Source: Ambrosia x helenae
Lineage: Eukaryota > Streptophyta > Magnoliopsida > Asterales > Asteraceae
Reading direction: 5' to 3'
Length of the DNA stretch: 64,000 nt
Assembly: GCA_030844895.1 (NCBI GenBank)
Contig: CM061233.1
Span: 66,455,656 to 66,519,655, forward strand
This document shows, in pieces, positions 11,055 through 22,110 of this stretch. Both the position numbers and the translations under genes were made by a program. Numbering within the stretch: position 1 is the first letter of the stretch; each line of letters starts with the position of its first letter. A model generated the notes under the pieces. That model saw only the letters and a list, made by a program, of their open reading frames with translations. It was not told where the DNA came from and ran no database searches.

Positions 11055-11227
11055 CTACTGTGGTGGCGGCGGCGGCGGGTACTGATACTGGGGTGCGCAC
11101 ATGCTAATGGTCATACTAATCGCCATAATGCGATCGTACAAGAATTGGCGATGCGCAAAGTGTGCGTCGCCCGTAATCCCACAATGAGCGTCCATGCTCA
11201 GCAACTCCTCAGCATAATGTGCCAGTG
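11055..11227 (-). pseudogene. G1 extra ORF, C-terminal part (split by G2)
   Basis: The last 56 codons of the extra ORF that begins at 25911. The insertion of G2 with duplication CAGTG (11223-11227 and 24634-24638) separates the two parts; counting the duplication once restores the frame. The fragment reads AHYAEELLSMDAHCG, then FAHRQFLYDRIM, and ends in a run of six prolines and a Gln before the stop. G2 keeps the same end at 19732-19935. Function unknown; see the N-terminal part. Confidence 0.85.
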
Positions 11228-14200
11228 TGTCACACCACGCCAATGGCGGAAACACGTGGCGCGACGGTTCAAGAGCATAAAGTCAAGGTTAACGCAAATC
11301 ACAAGTAATTTAAGAAAAATGGGTCATTTATTTAGGCGTCAAATCTTGTTCAAAAACATTACACTAAAGTAAATTGTTTATAACACAAAGGGAGAGGTTT
11401 CTCAAATATATCCCATAGCCTTGGGAAATAAAGGTGAAACCCCGCAAAATATCCAACGCCGCATAGGAGGATTCCGTGACCCAGCTTGCCATGATTGCCT
11501 TCGCTTAATTACCTGAAAGATATGTTTAAAATTTCGTCAATATAAATATATTGGTGAGTTCACAGGTTTTTAGTTTCCAAAACTTGAATACTTGGGAAAT
11601 ACAATGTTATGACAATATATAGGAGTTGCAAATTCCTATAAATCTACTTGAGACTATAATCAAACCAAGACGTATAATAATAATGCCCCGCTCCAAGTCG
11701 TTACTCGGTATCCTACGACTTAAGTTCAGAATACATGCACCCCAGGCATACACTAATGCATAATCGATGCTATCGATTAGGGGTGGGCCTTGTCAGGCAC
11801 CAATAGTACTATTCAAATACTCCACCGGTTTCATTTCCCTGAACAAATGATTATAGAGGCGAGATTCAACCCCGAGTGGCGGTCACACCTCAAGTAATAA
11901 ATCCGTCAAACATTTTCCCTAACATATCTTTCCCCCGAAAACGTAAAAATAGTTTAAAATGGGGCCGTGAAACTCACCTGAATCGACGTCCGGCTAGATA
12001 GCAAAAGGGGTCTCGTACCTACAAACGTCCTAGACGTATAAGTCACTATCCCTATAGTGCATGTGCCTTGGCAAGTTGTACACCCAACTCTCGACCACAA
12101 GTTATTCCAAATCCCGTTTAATTAAGCGCGTATCCTAGGTTTCGTTGGCGTTAGATTACCCTTTGCATTACAAGTTATATATTACTCTTGTTAATATTTC
12201 CTTAACTTGTACATTATTATCATCGACTTGACTTCACTTAACGTATAATTATTTTCCCATTAAAATAATTATACTTAAGATCGCATCGCTCGATATAATA
12301 TATATTTCAACGCTCGACCCGACTCACTTTGCCGCGCATTTATTTTCCCATTTAAATAAATATGCTAAGATCTTGTCGTTCGATCGTATATTCTCAACAC
12401 CCGTTTTAACTCACCATGCCGTATATTTATTTTCCCATTCAAATAAATATACTAGGATCTTGTCGGCACGGTATACACATAAATATATATCTTTGTCCAC
12501 TCGTCTCGGTTTTCCTTCCCACATATCTACTTTCCCATTAAGTAGATATACTAGAATTTTGCCGAGACGAGCGTATATATATATATATATAAATGTGTAA
12601 TTTTTCTTGTTAAGTATATACGTTTGTTTAACGTCTTACTTGTTTACGTTATGTTTTTCTCCCACGAATGATTCCTTCAACACTTAGGAAAGTGTTTATT
12701 AGTTTTCACCCATGATGTGTATATATATTTTACTTCCTAAAAATATATATTTTCTCATCTTGCCGCAATGGCATTTTTCTCATGTTTTGTCCGTGTATGG
12801 TTCGTTAACGCGTCTTAGTTCGATATCTTAGCTCGAATAGTTAATTTTTCCAAGTTTTTCCCCAACATGTGCTTTATAGAAATATTATCCATATTTCTTC
12901 CTCCTAACACATGTTACTTGGAAAATTTAAAAATACTTTTGTATTTTTAACCCAACTTGTTAACTTAGACACAAAAATGTTTCCAACACTTTTATATTCC
13001 CATTTATATAAAAGTATTCATTTTTGTATAAGTTTCTCAAGTTTTAATTTTTGTTTAACATTTTTATAAAATCTCTATTTTATAAAAATCCTTATGTTAA
13101 TACAAACCCATATTTTTATAACTTTCATTTTTATAAAAATATACTTTTTATACAAAATACCCAAGTATGTTTACTAGTATTTACCAAATCATCCTTGGAA
13201 AATTATTACTTATACTTTTGACACCAAACTTTCCATTATTGCGTTTTTGGACTAATAGTTTCTAAAATGTTCATTTTAGTCCTCTAACTTTCAAAGTTAT
13301 AACATTAGTCCCTCAACTTTCAAATGTTGCATTTTTCCACTCTAGCTTCCAAAGTTAGTATTTTCACTCAAATTAGTGGACTTTGAAGATTCATCTTTTT
13401 ATTGTTAAGTTATTTTTGCATCAAAACACTTTTAATAGTCTTATATTTCATATATAAGGCTACTTGTATGTGTGTTTTATGTATTTGCCCATTATGTCAA
13501 AATTTCATTCTTCTAAGTAAGTAAACATTAATTTTGCAACTTCTTTATTTATGACATTCCAATATGTTCCACCATATATTATATCATGGATGATCATTTT
13601 AAGATGATTAAAGTTACCTTTTAACACATTCAAGTTTATTCCACAAATCTTAACCAAATCATCATCCTACTTAGTGTATGTGTAGATTTTATACATTTTC
13701 ATGAACAATACTTTATCATCATCAAATCCGTGTATTTGTATGTATGAATGGAAGGTTTCTTGCAAATCTTGCTAAATATTTGAGATTTACTTTGATCCTT
13801 CTATAGATCCTTAAGGCATGTGTATGTACTTATGTTATAATTACTAGATTGTGTCTTCGATTATTAGACATGGGGGCCGAAATTTTTACAAAAAAGGAAC
13901 AAGTGGGAGCATGCTTTTGTACTACAAGATCTTACACCTTTGTTCTTCCATGCATGCTTGGTATTTTTAGATAATTAGGTGATTTTTGGAAAATAAAATA
14001 AGATGGATAATTACATGGCCCTTGGCCGGCCCCTTTGTGGGTTTGGGTGGGGTCCACAACTTCAAATATTTACCCATTATTTGTTAAGTTAAATCCCCCG
14101 TCGTTCGGGTGTCGTTCGGGTATTTTTCGGGTTTTAACCGCGCGTTATTCGGACATTAAAAATACCTTTAATATCCCTTAAATATAGTCTAATTTAAGCC

Positions 14201-14616
14201 TTGATTGGTTATTTAGGCTTTTACCGGGTGAAATTATGAGTTATGCGCGTATCGGTGCGGTACGCGCACTTTATTCGTTACCGGGAGATTTGTATGAGAC
14301 GTTTCCACTTATGGTTTTGGAGTTCCAAAGCTCATTATACTTTGTGAAACTACCCTTTATTTAATATCCTGGGTGTCCGGGATCCTTTTTCGTTTATTTA
14401 TTTATTACCGGGTAATTGCCAACGTCCATACCGGATAGCTTATTCGCACATGATCCTATCATGTTTTACCATTAAACGTATGCATTCCTATGCATTATTT
14501 GAAATTTCTATCTCCTAAGGCCTTGATAATTAAATCACACATAATTACATTTAATTACGTTAATCATATATTAATTAATTTTGTACGGAATTACCTCATT
14601 TTTGCCGGTTGTTACA
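11228..14616 (-). repeat. G2 3' LTR
   Basis: 3389 bp. Compared with 21063-24633 it lacks the counterpart of about 23245-23746. The breakpoint at 13729-13731 has a 2-bp CC microhomology (ATCAAATCC on one side, GCCGTGTATTTG on the other). The rest is near-identical. It is clearly related to but distinct from the G1 LTR, sharing end sequences, hairpin array and the GCGCGTATCGG-GTGCGG block near the 3' side. Confidence 0.93.
12243..13015 (-). repeat. Hairpin array in G2 LTR
   Basis: The counterpart of the G1 array. H1 arms 12243-12255/12262-12274 (13 bp). H3 12421-12432/12441-12452 (12 bp). H4 12523-12532/12540-12549 (10 bp). H6 12988-12997/13006-13015 (10 bp). H2 near 12338-12364 is bulged. Loops contain CCCATT throughout. 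Relative to G1, H3 changes GTAC/GTAC to GTAT/ATAC and H4 changes TATTT/AAATA to TACTT/AAGTA, so both arms changed together and pairing is kept. The 5' LTR copy is 21748-22529. Confidence 0.9.
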
Positions 14617-14652
14617 TTCTCCCCCCGTTAAGAGAATTCCGTCCCGGAATTC
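14617..14652 (-). promoter_or_regulatory. G2 polypurine tract and stop-codon hairpin
   Basis: ACGGGGGGAGAA (minus strand, plus 14617-14628) abuts the 3' LTR. The GAATTCCG-GGA-CGGAATTC hairpin at 14634-14652 overlaps the TGA of pol at 14651-14653. Identical to G1. Confidence 0.85.
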
Positions 14653-15766
14653 ACTTCGAGTTCTCCGGTACAGGTGTCTTCTCGAATAGGGCGGGATATT
14701 TTTGCTTCATCCGGTCCAGCCTTTCCCATGTGAACTCTGGTCCACGCTTGGCATTCCAGCGCACTTTGACCAATCTGATCTTGCTGCGCCTTAGTTTTTG
14801 GACCTTCCAATCGGTTACCTCGATTGGTTCTTCAACAAAATGTAACTTGTCGTCAATTTGGATTTCGTCAGCAGGGATGATGAGAGTTTCGTCGGATAGG
14901 CACTTTTTCAAATTTGACACGTGAAACGTGTCGTGTATTCCACTAAGCTCTTGAGGCAACTTGAGCTTGTATGCCACTGGGCCTACCCTGGACAAGATTT
15001 CAAACGGCCCAACATATCGTGGGTTCAGCTTTCCGCGCTTTCCAAAGCGCGCGACACCTTTCCAAGGTGACACTTTTAGTAGGACCCTGTCTCCGACTTG
15101 AAATTCTAAAGGCTTTCGCCTCATATCAGCGTAGCTTTTCTGGCGGTCACGGGCCGCTTTGAGGCGTTCCTTTATCAAAAAGACCTTGTCCGTCGTTTCT
15201 TGAACAATTTCGGGCCCAGTGAGCTGTTTTTCTCCAACTTCAGCCCAACATAACGGAGATCGACACTTGCGTCCATACAGAGCTTCAAACGGTGCAGCTT
15301 GAATGCTCGTATGATAACTGTTGTTGTAAGAAAATTCTACCAATGGCAAGTGCGTATCCCAATTACCTCCGAAATCAATCGCGCATGCCCGCAACATATC
15401 TTCCAAGGTCTGGATGGTTCGTTCACTTTGACCATCCGTTTGGGGGTGATATGCGGTACTCATGTCGAGGCGAGTACCGAGGGCTTCATTTAAACTTTCC
15501 CAAAATCTTGAAGTGAAACGACTATCTTGATGGGAGATGATAGAAATAGGTACACCATGCTTAGACACCACTTCCTTAATGTACAAACGGGTCAGTTTCT
15601 CCAACTTGTCCGTTTCGCGAATCGGGAGGAAGTGTGCAGATTTTGTCAATCGATCAACGATTACCCAGATCATGTCATGGCCGCTTGTTGTCTTGGGTAA
15701 CTTGGTAATGAAATCCATGGTAATTCGTTCCCATTTCCATTCCGGTATTTCCGGTTGCTGGAGCAA
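14651..15766 (-). pseudogene. G2 pol: integrase core to chromodomain-like C-terminus
   Basis: An uninterrupted 371-codon stretch from just before the integrase core to the natural stop. It shows MDFITKLP, SHQDSRFTS, the STAYHPQTDGQSERT segment with the catalytic Glu, CRSPLCWAEVGE, KLNPRYVGPFEI and the LVKVRWNAKRGPEFTWERLD tail. This region is intact here while G1 has two frameshifts in it, so G2 serves as the reference for G1's lesions. In SHQDSRF the Arg of the usual SDRDSRF is changed to Gln, and the catalytic Asp of SDRD reads His-Gln-Asp. This could damage the active site. Confidence 0.9.
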
Positions 15767-15769
15767 ACC

Positions 15770-16615
15770 GAAGGTCTCTGATGCTCAGCCTTGACCTTTG
15801 CGCAAGTCAAACATCGCGCAACATATGCCGCTATATCCCTTTTGAAATTCGGCCACCAATAAAGTTCCTTCAAATCGTGGAACATCTTGTCTGCACCCGG
15901 GTGAACCGAATATCGAGAACTGTGAGCTTCGGCCAATACTAGCTCACGTAATCCCCCGTACACTGGAACCCAAATTCTATTCATGAAATACAGGGTCTGG
16001 TCCGCCTTCGGTTCCAGTGAATCAATCATCTTTCGTAATCTTTCACCTTTGACATTCTCGGGTTTAAGGGCGTTAACTTGAGCTTCACGAATTCGATCAG
16101 TCAGATTCGTGTGGATAGTCAGACCCAAAGCTCGGACACGCAACGGTTTAACCCGTTCCTTGCGACTCAAGGCGTCGGCCACAACGTTCGCCTTACCGGG
16201 ATGGTACTTTATCTCACAATCGAAATCGTTTAATAATTCGACCCATCGCTGTTGTCGCATGTTCAAGTCCTTCTGATCAAAGATGTGTTGCAAGCTCTTA
16301 TGATCAGTGTAAATTGTGCACTTGGTTCCGTATAAATAGTGCCTCCATATCTTGAGAGCGAATACCACTGCACCTAATTCCAAATCGTGTGTAGTGTAGC
16401 TCTTCTCATGGATTTTCAGTTGTCTGGAAGCATATGCTATCACTTTTTCTCGCTGCATTAATACACAACCCAAGCCTTGATGTGAGGCATCACAGTAAAC
16501 CACAAAATCCTCCGTACCATCGGGGAGTGATAGTATCGGAGTGCCACACAACTTGTCTTTTAGTAATTGGAATGCTGCCTCTTGCTTTTCCGTCCACTCG
16601 AATTTCTTATCCTTT
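15770..16615 (-). pseudogene. G2 pol: RNase H and integrase zinc domain
   Basis: Open stretch between two frameshifts. It contains FEWTEKQEAAFQLL, RNase H DASHQGLGCVLMQ and TDHKSLQHIF, WVELLNDFDCEIKYHPGKA and the integrase HHCC domain (YSVHPGADKMFHDL...CLTCAKVK). The upstream break is a T lost near 16615 (TTTGGG against TTTTGGG in G1). The downstream break is near 15770, where GAAGG replaces GGATGG of G1. The methionine at 16731 is a wrong-frame artefact. Confidence 0.87.
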
Positions 16616-17712
16616 GGGTTAACATGGTTAAAGCTTGAGCTATCTTGGAAAAGTTCTCGATGAACCTTCTGTAATAACCCGCAAGGCCAAGAAATTGTCG
16701 TACTTCGGTAGGAGTTCGAGGGGCTTCCCAATTTTTAATTGCCTCGATCTTGGCGGGATCGACGTGTATGCCCTTCTTGTTCACCACGTGGCCTAGAAAG
16801 TGAACTTCCCGAATCCAAAAGTCGCACTTCGAGAATTTAGCGTAGAGCTTCTCCTTGCGTAGTACTTCAAGGATTAACCGAAGGTGATTCTCGTGGTCTT
16901 TTTTGGTGCGTGAATAGATCAAAATATCGTCAATGAAAACAATGACGAATTTGTCCAGGTATGGCTTACACACGCGGTTCATTAGGTCCATGAAAACCGC
17001 TGGTGCGTTGGTTAAGCCGAACGGCATTACCAAAAATTCATAGTGCCCGTATCGGGTTCTGAAGGCCGTCTTTGGTACATCCTCTTCTTGTATACGCAAC
17101 TGGTGATAGCCGGACCTCAGATCAATTTTGGAGTAGTAGCTAGATCCTTGGAGCTGATCAAATAAATCGTCGATCCTGGGGAGAGGATAGCGATTCTTGA
17201 TGGTTAGCTTGTTCAGCTCTCGATAGTCGATGCACATGCGGAATGTGCCATCCTTCTTCTTTACGAATAAGACGGGAGCTCCCCAAGGTGAGAAACTCGG
17301 TCTTATAAAACCCTTGTCCAACAATTCTTGTAGCTGGCTGGATAGTTCCTGCATCTCCGATGGAGCTAAGAGATATGGCGATCGTGCCACAGGAGCAGCT
17401 CCAGGAACGAGGTCGATGCGGAACTCGACTTGTCGAGGTGGTGGCAACCCCGACAAATCTTCTAGGAATACATCCGGAAAATCTCTAGCTACTGGAATGT
17501 CTTCCAACCTTCGCTCGTCGGCTTTCTTGTCCACCACGTGTGCCAAGAATGCAACAAGCCCTTTTCTTAAGCACTTACGAGCCTTCATGCTTGAAATGAT
17601 CCTGAGCGGCGTCCCGTGCCTTTCTCCTTGAATTGAGAGAGTTTCACCGCTTGCGAGGGGGACTTGAATGATCTTATCGTTGCAAACTACGATGGCACGG
17701 TGTGCGGATAAC
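16616..17712 (-). pseudogene. G2 pol: protease end and reverse transcriptase
   Basis: The RT domain is essentially complete here: FVKKKDGTFRMCIDYREL, PRIDDLFDQLQGSSYYSKID, RTRYGHYEFLVMPFGLTNAP, and the catalytic FVIVFIDDILIYS, with the connection LGHVVNKKGIHVDPAKIEAI. The frame opens upstream of the methionine at 17588 as far as a one-base deletion near 17712 that separates it from the protease. The 3' break near 16615 cuts off RNase H. This region reads through the spot where G1 is frameshifted (8400). Confidence 0.87.
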
Positions 17713-18190
17713 CGTCCATGCCAACAACTATGTCAAAACTTCCCAACACAACTGGCAAAAGATCAATCCCAAACTCGTGCCCACAGAGTTCTAATTTACA
17801 ATCCCTCGCTACTTCTCTCGTTTCAATAGTCTTACCATTAGCCAGTTCTATGGAGTAGGGTGTATCTAGTTTACTAGTTCTTAGCCCAAGTAATCTTTTA
17901 AACTCAATGGATACGAAGCTAAAGTCAGCACCGGTATCAAATAATACAGAGGCATAATGACCATTAAGAGGGAACGTACCAGTGACCACGTTGGGGTCTT
18001 GTCGTGCATCACCGGCTCCAATCACAAACGCCCGCCCGCGGGCTTGGTTGTTGATCTTGGGGCAATCCTTTTTCCAATGGTCCAGTGACCCGCAAGCGAA
18101 GCAGGGTCTAGCTCCTCCGTTTTTCGGTGCTCCTGACCGGCAGTCTTCAGTTTTGTGCCCTGAGCGGTGGCACTTTCCACAAGTTATCCC
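17713..18190 (-). pseudogene. G2 gag zinc knuckles and aspartic protease
   Basis: Two CCHC knuckles, CGKCHRSGHKTEDC (about 18135-18176) and CFACGSLDHWKKDC, are followed by AFVIGAGDARQ and the protease active site LFDTGADFSFVS, then LDTPYSIELANGKTIETREV and SFDIVVGMD. It is bounded by one-base deletions near 18200 (upstream, after the basic gag linker) and 17712 (downstream). Both knuckles are canonical CX2CX4HX4C. Confidence 0.85.
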
Positions 18191-18986
18191 ATTATGTCTC
18201 CCCTGGTTACCCTGTTTCCACCATTACCACGCCCTGTGGCAACATACCCTTTCCCTTTCTTGTTCGAACTACCCGATGCTCTATCCTTCCTTCCTTCATC
18301 CCGCTTGCGTTTCCCAAATCTCGGCTTGTTCCCCTGCTCATTCGTCACAACCGCTGAACTTGTCCCCTGATTCTTGCCTTCCACACTGCTAGCCTCAGAA
18401 ATTTTCAGTCCCGAAACCTGTCGGATCAAAGTACCCATGCGGATAGCATCTTCAGTGAGGCTTAGCGCAAGATCAATAGCCGCGCGCATGGTCGTGGGTT
18501 TGGAAGCAGTGACCATGCTGCGTATTTGCGGTGCTAATCCGAACAAGTACCACTCTATCTTGTTATTTTCCGGTGTGACCAAACGAGGCACTAGTCTGGC
18601 GAGATCATGAAATCGGGACGTGTACCCAGTCACGTCTGCTCCTATCATAGTAAGGTTCCAGAATTCTATTTCCAGTTTTTGTACCTCACTTGCCGGGCGG
18701 TATTCGGCGATCATAAGTTCTTTTAGTTCCGGCCATGATAGGGAGTAAGCAGTATCGTCACCTAGTGACTGCACTTGGCCGTTCCACCAAGTTAGTGCTT
18801 GATCCAGAAACAAGTTAGTGGAGTACATGACTGACTGGCGAGGGGTACACCCACTGATGCGGATTATTGCCTCGGTCTTTTCAAACCATTTGACCAGGCC
18901 AACAGATCCTTTTGTGCCGTTGAAGTTGATCGGCTTACAGTCTAAGAAGGCTTTGAAAGTGCAGCCGCGCTCTCGCGAGGCCGTTT
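18191..18986 (-). pseudogene. G2 gag exon 2 (capsid-like region)
   Basis: Begins at the splice acceptor (TATTATTGCAG ending at 18987) with ETASRERGC, like G1. It includes ALTWWNGQVQSLGDD, YRPASEVQKLEIEFWNL, VPRLVTPENNKIEWYLFGL and the Lys/Arg-rich linker, ending at a frameshift near 18195. No ATG occurs near its 5' end, so it needs the exon 1 start, through splicing. The methionine at 18828 is internal. Confidence 0.83.
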
Positions 18987-19073
18987 CTGCAATAATAAAG
19001 TAGTATGTTATGATGGGATAGGAGTTTTATGATATTCTCCCATCGTTTTTTCATTTATTCATAAACCTCTTAC
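18987..19073 (-). other. Putative 87-bp phase-1 intron in G2 gag
   Basis: GTAAGAGG...TTATTATTGCAG in element sense, between CCCATTG and AAACGGCC. Splicing restores one frame from 19248 through the acceptor with Glu at the junction, exactly as in G1. A 7-bp-arm hairpin (19012-19018/19038-19044) lies inside. Its sequence differs from the hairpin in the G1 intron, but the position is the same. Confidence 0.75.
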
Positions 19074-19248
19074 CAATGGGGGAGGTTTCTCGTCGGTCGC
19101 TCCCTGTTAAGTCACGTGATCGTTCGGAGCGGGCAGCTTCATGCTCCGCGATAGCTCGGGCTATGCGCTCCGAGATCATGGTTTCGAGTTCAGCAGGTGT
19201 AGTGGGCAGTCCGTCTGCGCCACTGTTGCTTCGGGTGGCTGGTGCCAT
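19074..19248 (-). pseudogene. G2 gag exon 1 (N-terminal)
   Basis: ATG at 19248 opening MAPATRSNSGADGLPTTPAE, then an acidic, alanine-rich helix-prone segment and an Arg-rich end, 58 codons to the donor CATTG|GTAAGA. Length and donor position match G1 exon 1 exactly. Unspliced, the frame ends after a few non-conserved codons. Confidence 0.75.
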
Positions 19249-19731
19249 TTTTCTTCAATAATAATTATCAAAGGTTAATTTGGCGAACATTTATACAATA
19301 TCATATATAAAGCATAAATAACAACCCAGAATATGAACACAATAGGCAACACAATATCATCACACAACATACCAACACACCATACAGAATAGATAATAAT
19401 CAACACAACATCACCACACAATCACACAAATCACAATATATGGAGTAAGCAATAATAATCGTAGACAACAACATATTTCACCATCATAATAATAAGATTT
19501 TTCATTAATTTCAATAGTACGAGTACAATGCTTTGTTTATAATAACAACATAGGGGATAACATCCCTCATACAATACATCGTTCTGAAATAAATAAAACA
19601 TCATATCATATGCCGTCATACCCGCACGGCTAGGCAAAATGCAAACGAGTGTCATAACTCGTGCTATGCTACCATACTGCTACTACTATATATATCTGCA
19701 GGTGATTCTTCCATGTGTCCCTGATGCGTCC
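19249..19731 (-). other. G2 spacer between extra ORF and gag
   Basis: About 480 bp, AT-rich with many ACAACA/ACACAA runs (19320-19460). The equivalent in G1 is 10626-11054. Nothing else is recognisable. Confidence 0.6.
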
Positions 19732-21062
19732 CTACTGTGGCGGCGGCGGCGGGAACTGATACTGTGGTGCGTGCATACTGATAGTCATACTAATCGCCAT
19801 GATGCGATCATATAAAAACTGTCGATGCGCAAAATGCGCATCACCGGTAATCCCACACTGAGCATCCATGCTCAACAACTCCTCAGCGTAGTGTGCTAAG
19901 GCATCTCGAGTATCGATCATCCGGGTCCACATCAAGCGAGTCTGCTGCTATACCTGGTTCACGGTGCGCTGCACCGTGTCGGCGAGGGTCTGGAAGTCTC
20001 GCTCCAGTGAGATAGCAGAGGACCAAGCTGGTCCGGATAGGGGTGTCATCCTGTGAGGCTGGGATGGTCCAGGTATGTCAGGGTGAACTGGCTGGGATGG
20101 GCCAAATGGGGCTGGTATCGGTATGTGGGAGAGTAACTGGGTAAAACCCTGTGGTCCGGGGGCAAAGTAGGGTGGTATCAGGTAGGGGTCCCCTGCACCC
20201 AGAGGATATGGTGCAGGTGGCATCATGGGCAAGGTGGGGATAGGTAGTGTCATAGCTAGGGTGGGTGGTGTTACAAGCTCGGCCAAAGGGGCCATAAGGG
20301 GCTCTGCAAAAGTGGCCCACTCTGGGGTGGACACCACTACGGTGGGGGTAGGAGGGCTCGCGGTGGCGAAAGCTACCATGCCTGCCCTGCGTAGCTCGGA
20401 GCTACCGGCGGGGCTGCCCTCTAGGACGTGTGCTGCTGCGGCTGGCCCCTCCTGAGGTGCGGGCTCGAGTGGTGCAAGTGGGGCTATGGGGTCAGCAGGG
20501 GCGTCCTCCATCATTGGAGCCACTGGCTCCTCCTGGACGACTGGAATCTCAGGTACTAGCATGTGCTCTACAGAGACCACTGACTCGTCGTCCGAGTCAT
20601 CTGAAATCCATCCGTTCCTCCCACGGGAAATCGGCATGAGCCTCATGCCTGGAGGAATGGGGATGTGTGGTGCGGGTACTGGCTCGCGATCAACGTGAGC
20701 CTGTCTATCAAACGGAGACTCCGCTGTCTCCGACTGGGCTGGGATAGGTCGCGACGGACCGCACAGCCTTCAGGGAAGTCCCTGACGGCTCTGGTGGGGT
20801 GTGGGGCTAAGGGTGCGGCAGGCAAGGGTACAATGGGTAGGTCGGCCTGCAGCGCGTCGGCCACGGCGGCCGCGACATCCCCTGCGGGAGCCCAGTCAGG
20901 ATCCTCGCTAGGATCCGTCTCGTCGGAACTATCGTCGCCCGATCCTCCGGCGACGCCCATCTCTACATCGTCCTCTCCCGAGTCGAGCACAACCAGCTCA
21001 ACCGGCTCAGGTGGAGGTGCTGGAATGATCTGCAGACTACTATCATAGCTCGGAGCTATACT
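19732..21062 (-). pseudogene. G2 extra ORF upstream of gag, frameshifted and headless
   Basis: The counterpart of the G1 extra ORF. It begins SIAPSYDSSLQIIPAPPPEP without an ATG because the deletion joining it to the LTR (about 21061) removed the start. A one-base loss near 20759 (GGACC-GCACAGCC, against GGACCTGCACAGCC in G1) shifts the frame from the 21065 register to the 20646 register. A GAG-to-TAG nonsense change at about 19948-19950 precedes the conserved end (MWTRMIDTRDALAHYAEELL, running to a poly-proline tail). It has an acidic N-terminal third, a Pro/Ala-rich middle and SDDSDDES. No known domain is recognised. Confidence 0.82.
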
Positions 21063-22076
21063 CACAGGTTTTTAGTTTCCAAAACTTGAATACTTGGGAA
21101 ATACCATGTTATGACAATATATAGGAGTTGCAAATTCCTATAAATCTACTTGAGACTTTAATCAAACCAAGACGTATAATAATAATGCCCCGCTCCAAGT
21201 CGTTACTCTCGGTATCCTACGACTTAAGTTCAGAATACATGCACCCCAGGCATACACTAATGCATAATCGACGCTATCGATTAGGGGTGGGCCTTGTCAG
21301 GCACCAATAGTACTATTCAAATATTCCACCGGTTTCATTTCCCTGAACAAATGATTATAGAGGCGAGGACTCAACCCCGAGTGGCGGTCACACCTCAAGT
21401 AATAAATCCGTCAAACATTTTCCCTAACATATCTTTCCCCCGAAAACGTAAAAATAGTTTAAAATGGGGCCGTGAAACTCACCTGAATCGACGTCCGGCT
21501 AGATAGCAAAAGGGGTCTCGTACCTACAAACGTCCTAGACGTATAAGTCACTATCCCTATAGTGCATGTGCCTTGGCAAGTTGTACACCCAACTCCCGAC
21601 CACAAGTTATTCCAAATCCCGTTTAATTAAGCGCGTATTCTAGGTTTCGTTGGCGTTAGATTACCCTTTGCATTACAAGTTATATATTACTCTTGTTAGT
21701 ATTTCCTTAACTTGTACATTATTATCATCGACTTGACTTCACTTAACGTATAATTATTTTCCCATTCAAATAATTATACTTAAGATCGCATCGCTCGATA
21801 TAATATATATTTCAACGCTCGACCCGACTCACTTTGCCGCGCATTTATTTTCCATTTAAATAAATATGCTAAGATCTTGTCGTTCGATCGTATATTCTCA
21901 ACACCCGTTTTAACTCACCATGCCGTATATTTATTTTCCCATTCAAATAAATATACTAGGATCTTGTCGGCACGGTATACACATAAATATATATCTTTGT
22001 CCACTCGTCTCGGTTTTCCTTCCCACATATCTACTTTCCCATTAAGTAGATATACTAGAATTTTGCCGAGACGAGC

Positions 22077-22110
<34 letters not shown>

